64,000 bases of DNA from Bacteroidia bacterium. Lineage in GTDB: Bacteria; Bacteroidota; Bacteroidia; Cytophagales; Flammeovirgaceae. A program made the position numbers and the translations under genes. Shown here in pieces: positions 62,001 through 64,000 of the stretch; position 1 is the first letter of the stretch; every line of letters begins with the position of its first letter. Under the pieces are notes generated by a model, which saw only the letters and a program-made list of their open reading frames with translations, ran no database searches and had not been told where the DNA came from. The stretch covers positions 62,001 to 126,000 of the forward strand of contig JAUIAB010000004.1 in assembly GCA_030425505.1 (NCBI GenBank), written 5' to 3'.

Positions 62001-62522
62001 TTATTTCTCTTTTTTTCTTTTAAAAACTGGCACTGCACTGCATGGCTCTCCATATAGAATGGATTTTACTACAGGCTGTATTTTTTGTATCAGTTTTATG
62101 TACGGATAAGGTGAAATATTAAGATTACTACAACCTTTGATTACCACAGGTTTATCTCTAAATGTTTCTATGTTTATTGCTTCAATTTCTGCAAGAAGTA
62201 ATGATTCTTGAAGATTCTCAGTGTATCCAAAATAAACTTTTTTGGCATACGGCTGTAATGCTGAAGAGATAAGCATAAATGCCCAAGTTGGTATTACAAC
62301 TTCTTCTGAGCAATGTATACCAACTATTTTATTTTTATATTCTTCCCAGTTTGTTTCTTTTATAAATTCTCTAAAGTCTTTTTCTCTCAAAATAAGCCCC
62401 TGGAATAGGTTGTCTTTTAAGTCAATATTTACTTTTTCTTCTTTTGGTAAATATTCTTCTAGGTTTATTGTAATAATTGGGCTTTTCGCCACTCTATTTA
62501 TTATTGGGTCTTCGCTTATCAT
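62001..62522 (-). CDS. DUF2480 family protein
   Basis: This 173-aa soluble protein fits DUF2480 as I recall it, which is confined to Bacteroidota: NRVAKSPIITINLEEY, GIHCSEEVVIPTWAFMLISSALQPYAKKVYFG, and VVIKGCSNLNISPYPYIKLIQKIQPVVKSILYGEPCSAVPVFK. The role is unknown. Conserved cysteine and the CSNLNIS motif suggest metal or cofactor binding, which is untested. It lies upstream of mnmA on the same strand. Confidence 0.85.
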   Translation of the reverse strand: MISEDPIINRVAKSPIITINLEEYLPKEEKVNIDLKDNLFQGLILREKDFREFIKETNWEEYKNKIVGIHCSEEVVIPTWAFMLISSALQPYAKKVYFGYTENLQESLLLAEIEAINIETFRDKPVVIKGCSNLNISPYPYIKLIQKIQPVVKSILYGEPCSAVPVFKRKKEK

Positions 62523-62639
62523 TTATGTTTCTCTCGTTTTTCTAGTTCTCAAAACAAATTATATCATTTTTTTATGATAGAGGATACAGTTTGTTACTTA
62601 TTTCTATGCCTTATTATAAAGTTAACATCCCTATCTGTA

Positions 62640-62815
62640 GTGTTTTCATTTTCTTTTGCATGCCCAAAAGAAAACAGAAACAAAAGAAAAAGGCAACATC
62701 CACCAAGTTCTTTTGCCCACTTTCCCTACATGCCCTCACGCCTTAGCTTTGCCTCCCTCAGTGCCCAAATGAACCGCGCTGTGTATGGATCTCCTCCCTG
62801 CCGCTTCTAGATACC
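62640..62815. repeat. Composition-shifted element with terminal stem-loop, probably repetitive
   Basis: TTTTCTTTTG (62649-62658) and CAAAAGAAAA (62665-62674) form a perfect 10-bp stem with a 6-nt loop. A stretch richer in C follows (about 62690-62810). The 78-codon frame across it has low complexity (KENRNKRKRQHPPSSFAHF) and no plausible function. Sequences of this type, with short Pro/Arg-rich frames, are often repeated in Bacteroidota genomes. No second copy is in this window, so the repeat status is inferred. Confidence 0.4.
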
Positions 62816-63025
62816 TTTTTGCTATTATTATTACAACACACCATATGAAAACTTTATTGGCATAACTCGGTTATTTTATTTCTTAAGAACAAAAGTAAAA
62901 TATTCTTGGCATGTATTGGAAAAGCGACACCTGAATTAGATTTTTACAATACTATTACATAGGGTTTACTGTGAAATAATAGTAATCATCCTATTATTTG
63001 AAGCGAACTACATACTTTTTAGCTA

Positions 63026-64000
63026 ATGAATATTTTATTCTTAACCTATCAGGGTGATATTGCTGGCTCTACGTATTCTATTTCTTATTTGGCAAGAGGC
63101 TTAGCAGAGAAAGGGCATAGTATTTATGTTGGCTGCAGAAAAGAGTCTCTTCTTTTTTCTCTATTACAAGATACAAAAGCTAAAACCGTTGCAATGACTT
63201 TTAAAAATAAGTTTGATAGAGAGAATATGAGGCAGATAAGAGATGTAGTCAAGCAATATAATATAGAGCTTATTAATCCTCAATCAAGTATTGACCGTTA
63301 TACTACCGCTTTTGCCAAATGGCTTTATCGGTTTGATTGTAAGGTAGTACATACCAGAAGGCAGCGCCCCTCTAATGAAGGAGGCTGGCTCAAGATGAAG
63401 TTTTATCAGGCAGTTACAGATAAGATTGTAGCTGTGAGCCATCAAATAAAGAAAAGATTAGCATCGCTTGGAATTTCTGATGATCATATTAAGGTAATTT
63501 ATAATGGTACTCCCGAAGAGAAATACCAACTGGATAATATAGAGGAGAAAGTTGAGGTTCTTAAAAAGCAGTTTGATATTGGTGATTCTGATCTTGCCAT
63601 AGGATCTATTTCCAGACCAAAGAAACAAGAACAAATTTTAGAGGCTTTACGGTTTATCTCTACACCTCTTAAAGTTATTTTAGTGGGTGTAGAAGCTGAG
63701 GATAGATATAAGAAAATTATTGATTCTTACGATGCTTCTCACAAGATTTACTTTGCAGGATCTATTCCTCCTTCTGAAGCTATATATTATTATAAATTAT
63801 TCACCATCAAAATTTTAGCTTCTACTACTGAAGGTTTATCACAATCTCTCCTCGAAGCAATGGCTATGGGAGTTCCTGTTATTGCAACTGCTGCTGCTGG
63901 TAATTTAGATTTGATAAATGACGGTGAAAACGGTCTCTTTTTTGAAGATGCTGATGTTAAAGAGCTTGCTAAAAAAATAGAACTACTTCTTGGAGATGAA
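63026..64000 (+). CDS. Glycosyltransferase, GT4 type, 3' end beyond the window
   Basis: The frame from ATG 63026 stays open to the window end (325 codons, no stop). The N-terminal half is GT-B-like: MNILFLTYQGDIAGSTYSISYLARGLAEKGH. The C-terminal half has VIYNGTP, AIGSISRPKKQEQILEAL and the donor-binding ASTTEGLSQSLLEAMAMGVPVIATAAAGNLDLI (EGxxxxxLEAMAxGxPVI). It is probably involved in surface polysaccharide synthesis and could head a glycan cluster just outside. Only the last part of the enzyme is missing. Confidence 0.9.
   Translation, partial: MNILFLTYQGDIAGSTYSISYLARGLAEKGHSIYVGCRKESLLFSLLQDTKAKTVAMTFKNKFDRENMRQIRDVVKQYNIELINPQSSIDRYTTAFAKWLYRFDCKVVHTRRQRPSNEGGWLKMKFYQAVTDKIVAVSHQIKKRLASLGISDDHIKVIYNGTPEEKYQLDNIEEKVEVLKKQFDIGDSDLAIGSISRPKKQEQILEALRFISTPLKVILVGVEAEDRYKKIIDSYDASHKIYFAGSIPPSEAIYYYKLFTIKILASTTEGLSQSLLEAMAMGVPVIATAAAGNLDLINDGENGLFFEDADVKELAKKIELLLGDE

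Noticed and set aside
62574-62810. 78-codon frame with low-complexity product
   Set aside because: The product has no family pattern, and the Pro/Arg/Lys-rich part comes from a compositionally odd, probably repetitive stretch. No ribosome-binding site is evident.

Overview
The window is AT-rich chromosomal DNA from a member of the Bacteroidota, most likely a Cytophagales-type marine or gliding bacterium. The evidence is the long IspG with a central insertion, a DUF5686/carboxypeptidase-regulatory outer-membrane protein, a Peptidase_S74 surface protein with a type IX secretion (T9SS) C-terminal domain, a long NusB, a RemB-like barrel protein, the ftsK-lolA and nusB-YtxH-DUF1573-yajC-ybbR gene orders, and TAnnTTTG-type promoters. 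No phage, plasmid, rRNA or CRISPR locus was seen. The genus cannot be fixed from the sequence.

Layout. 0-13.4 kb: ispG, a solitary antitoxin-like gene, a class IV aminotransferase, a large outer-membrane protein, an MlaE/MlaF-type transporter pair, an acyl-CoA carboxylase beta subunit, then the minus-strand block nusB to ybbR. 13.5-17.3 kb: a T9SS-exported S74 protein and a pair of genes read crtZ then a MerR/B12 photoreceptor-like regulator. 17.3-30.9 kb: small membrane and cytochrome b5-like genes, tgt, glutamate-type dehydrogenase, transporters, a DUF2252 kinase-like gene, two rhomboids, lolA and ftsK. 31.1-33.4 kb: an accessory restriction-modification module (NgoBV-family endonuclease, C5 methyltransferase, DUF6471 protein). 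33.5-42.3 kb: a structured RNA candidate, miaB, RDD protein, lysA, pterin dehydratase, a lone TRAP large permease, a lone atpC, tRNA-Arg(TCG) and a hybrid histidine kinase. 42.4-50 kb: rplY, a RemB-like protein, pheA, miaE, fadD and queA. 50-64 kb: a WecA/MraY-type transferase meeting a DUF368 carrier-lipid transporter, NqrM-like and PspC proteins, a second copy of the structured RNA, cdaA, LptF/G, a WG-repeat protein, mnmA, DUF2480 and a glycosyltransferase cut by the window end.

How the genes fit together. Five enzymes act on tRNA anticodon loops (Tgt, QueA, MiaB, MiaE, MnmA). Envelope functions recur: LolA, MlaEF, LptF/G, the GT4 transferase with DUF368, YajC and the outer-membrane proteins. 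Cyclic di-AMP synthesis is present as cdaA; its usual partner family (YbbR/CdaR) lies 45 kb away.

Most unusual content is non-coding. A roughly 90-nt RNA-like element occurs twice (33.5 kb and 53.7 kb) with a compensatory base change in its closing stem. Two dispersed intergenic repeat families have three copies each. In repeat A every copy, and in repeat B two of three, lies at or just after the stop codon of the gene before it. A rho-independent terminator after rplY also appears to encode the signal peptide of the next gene. Several operator-like inverted repeats sit in divergent or leader regions. All calls come from reading the sequence and recalled family knowledge; no database search was run.
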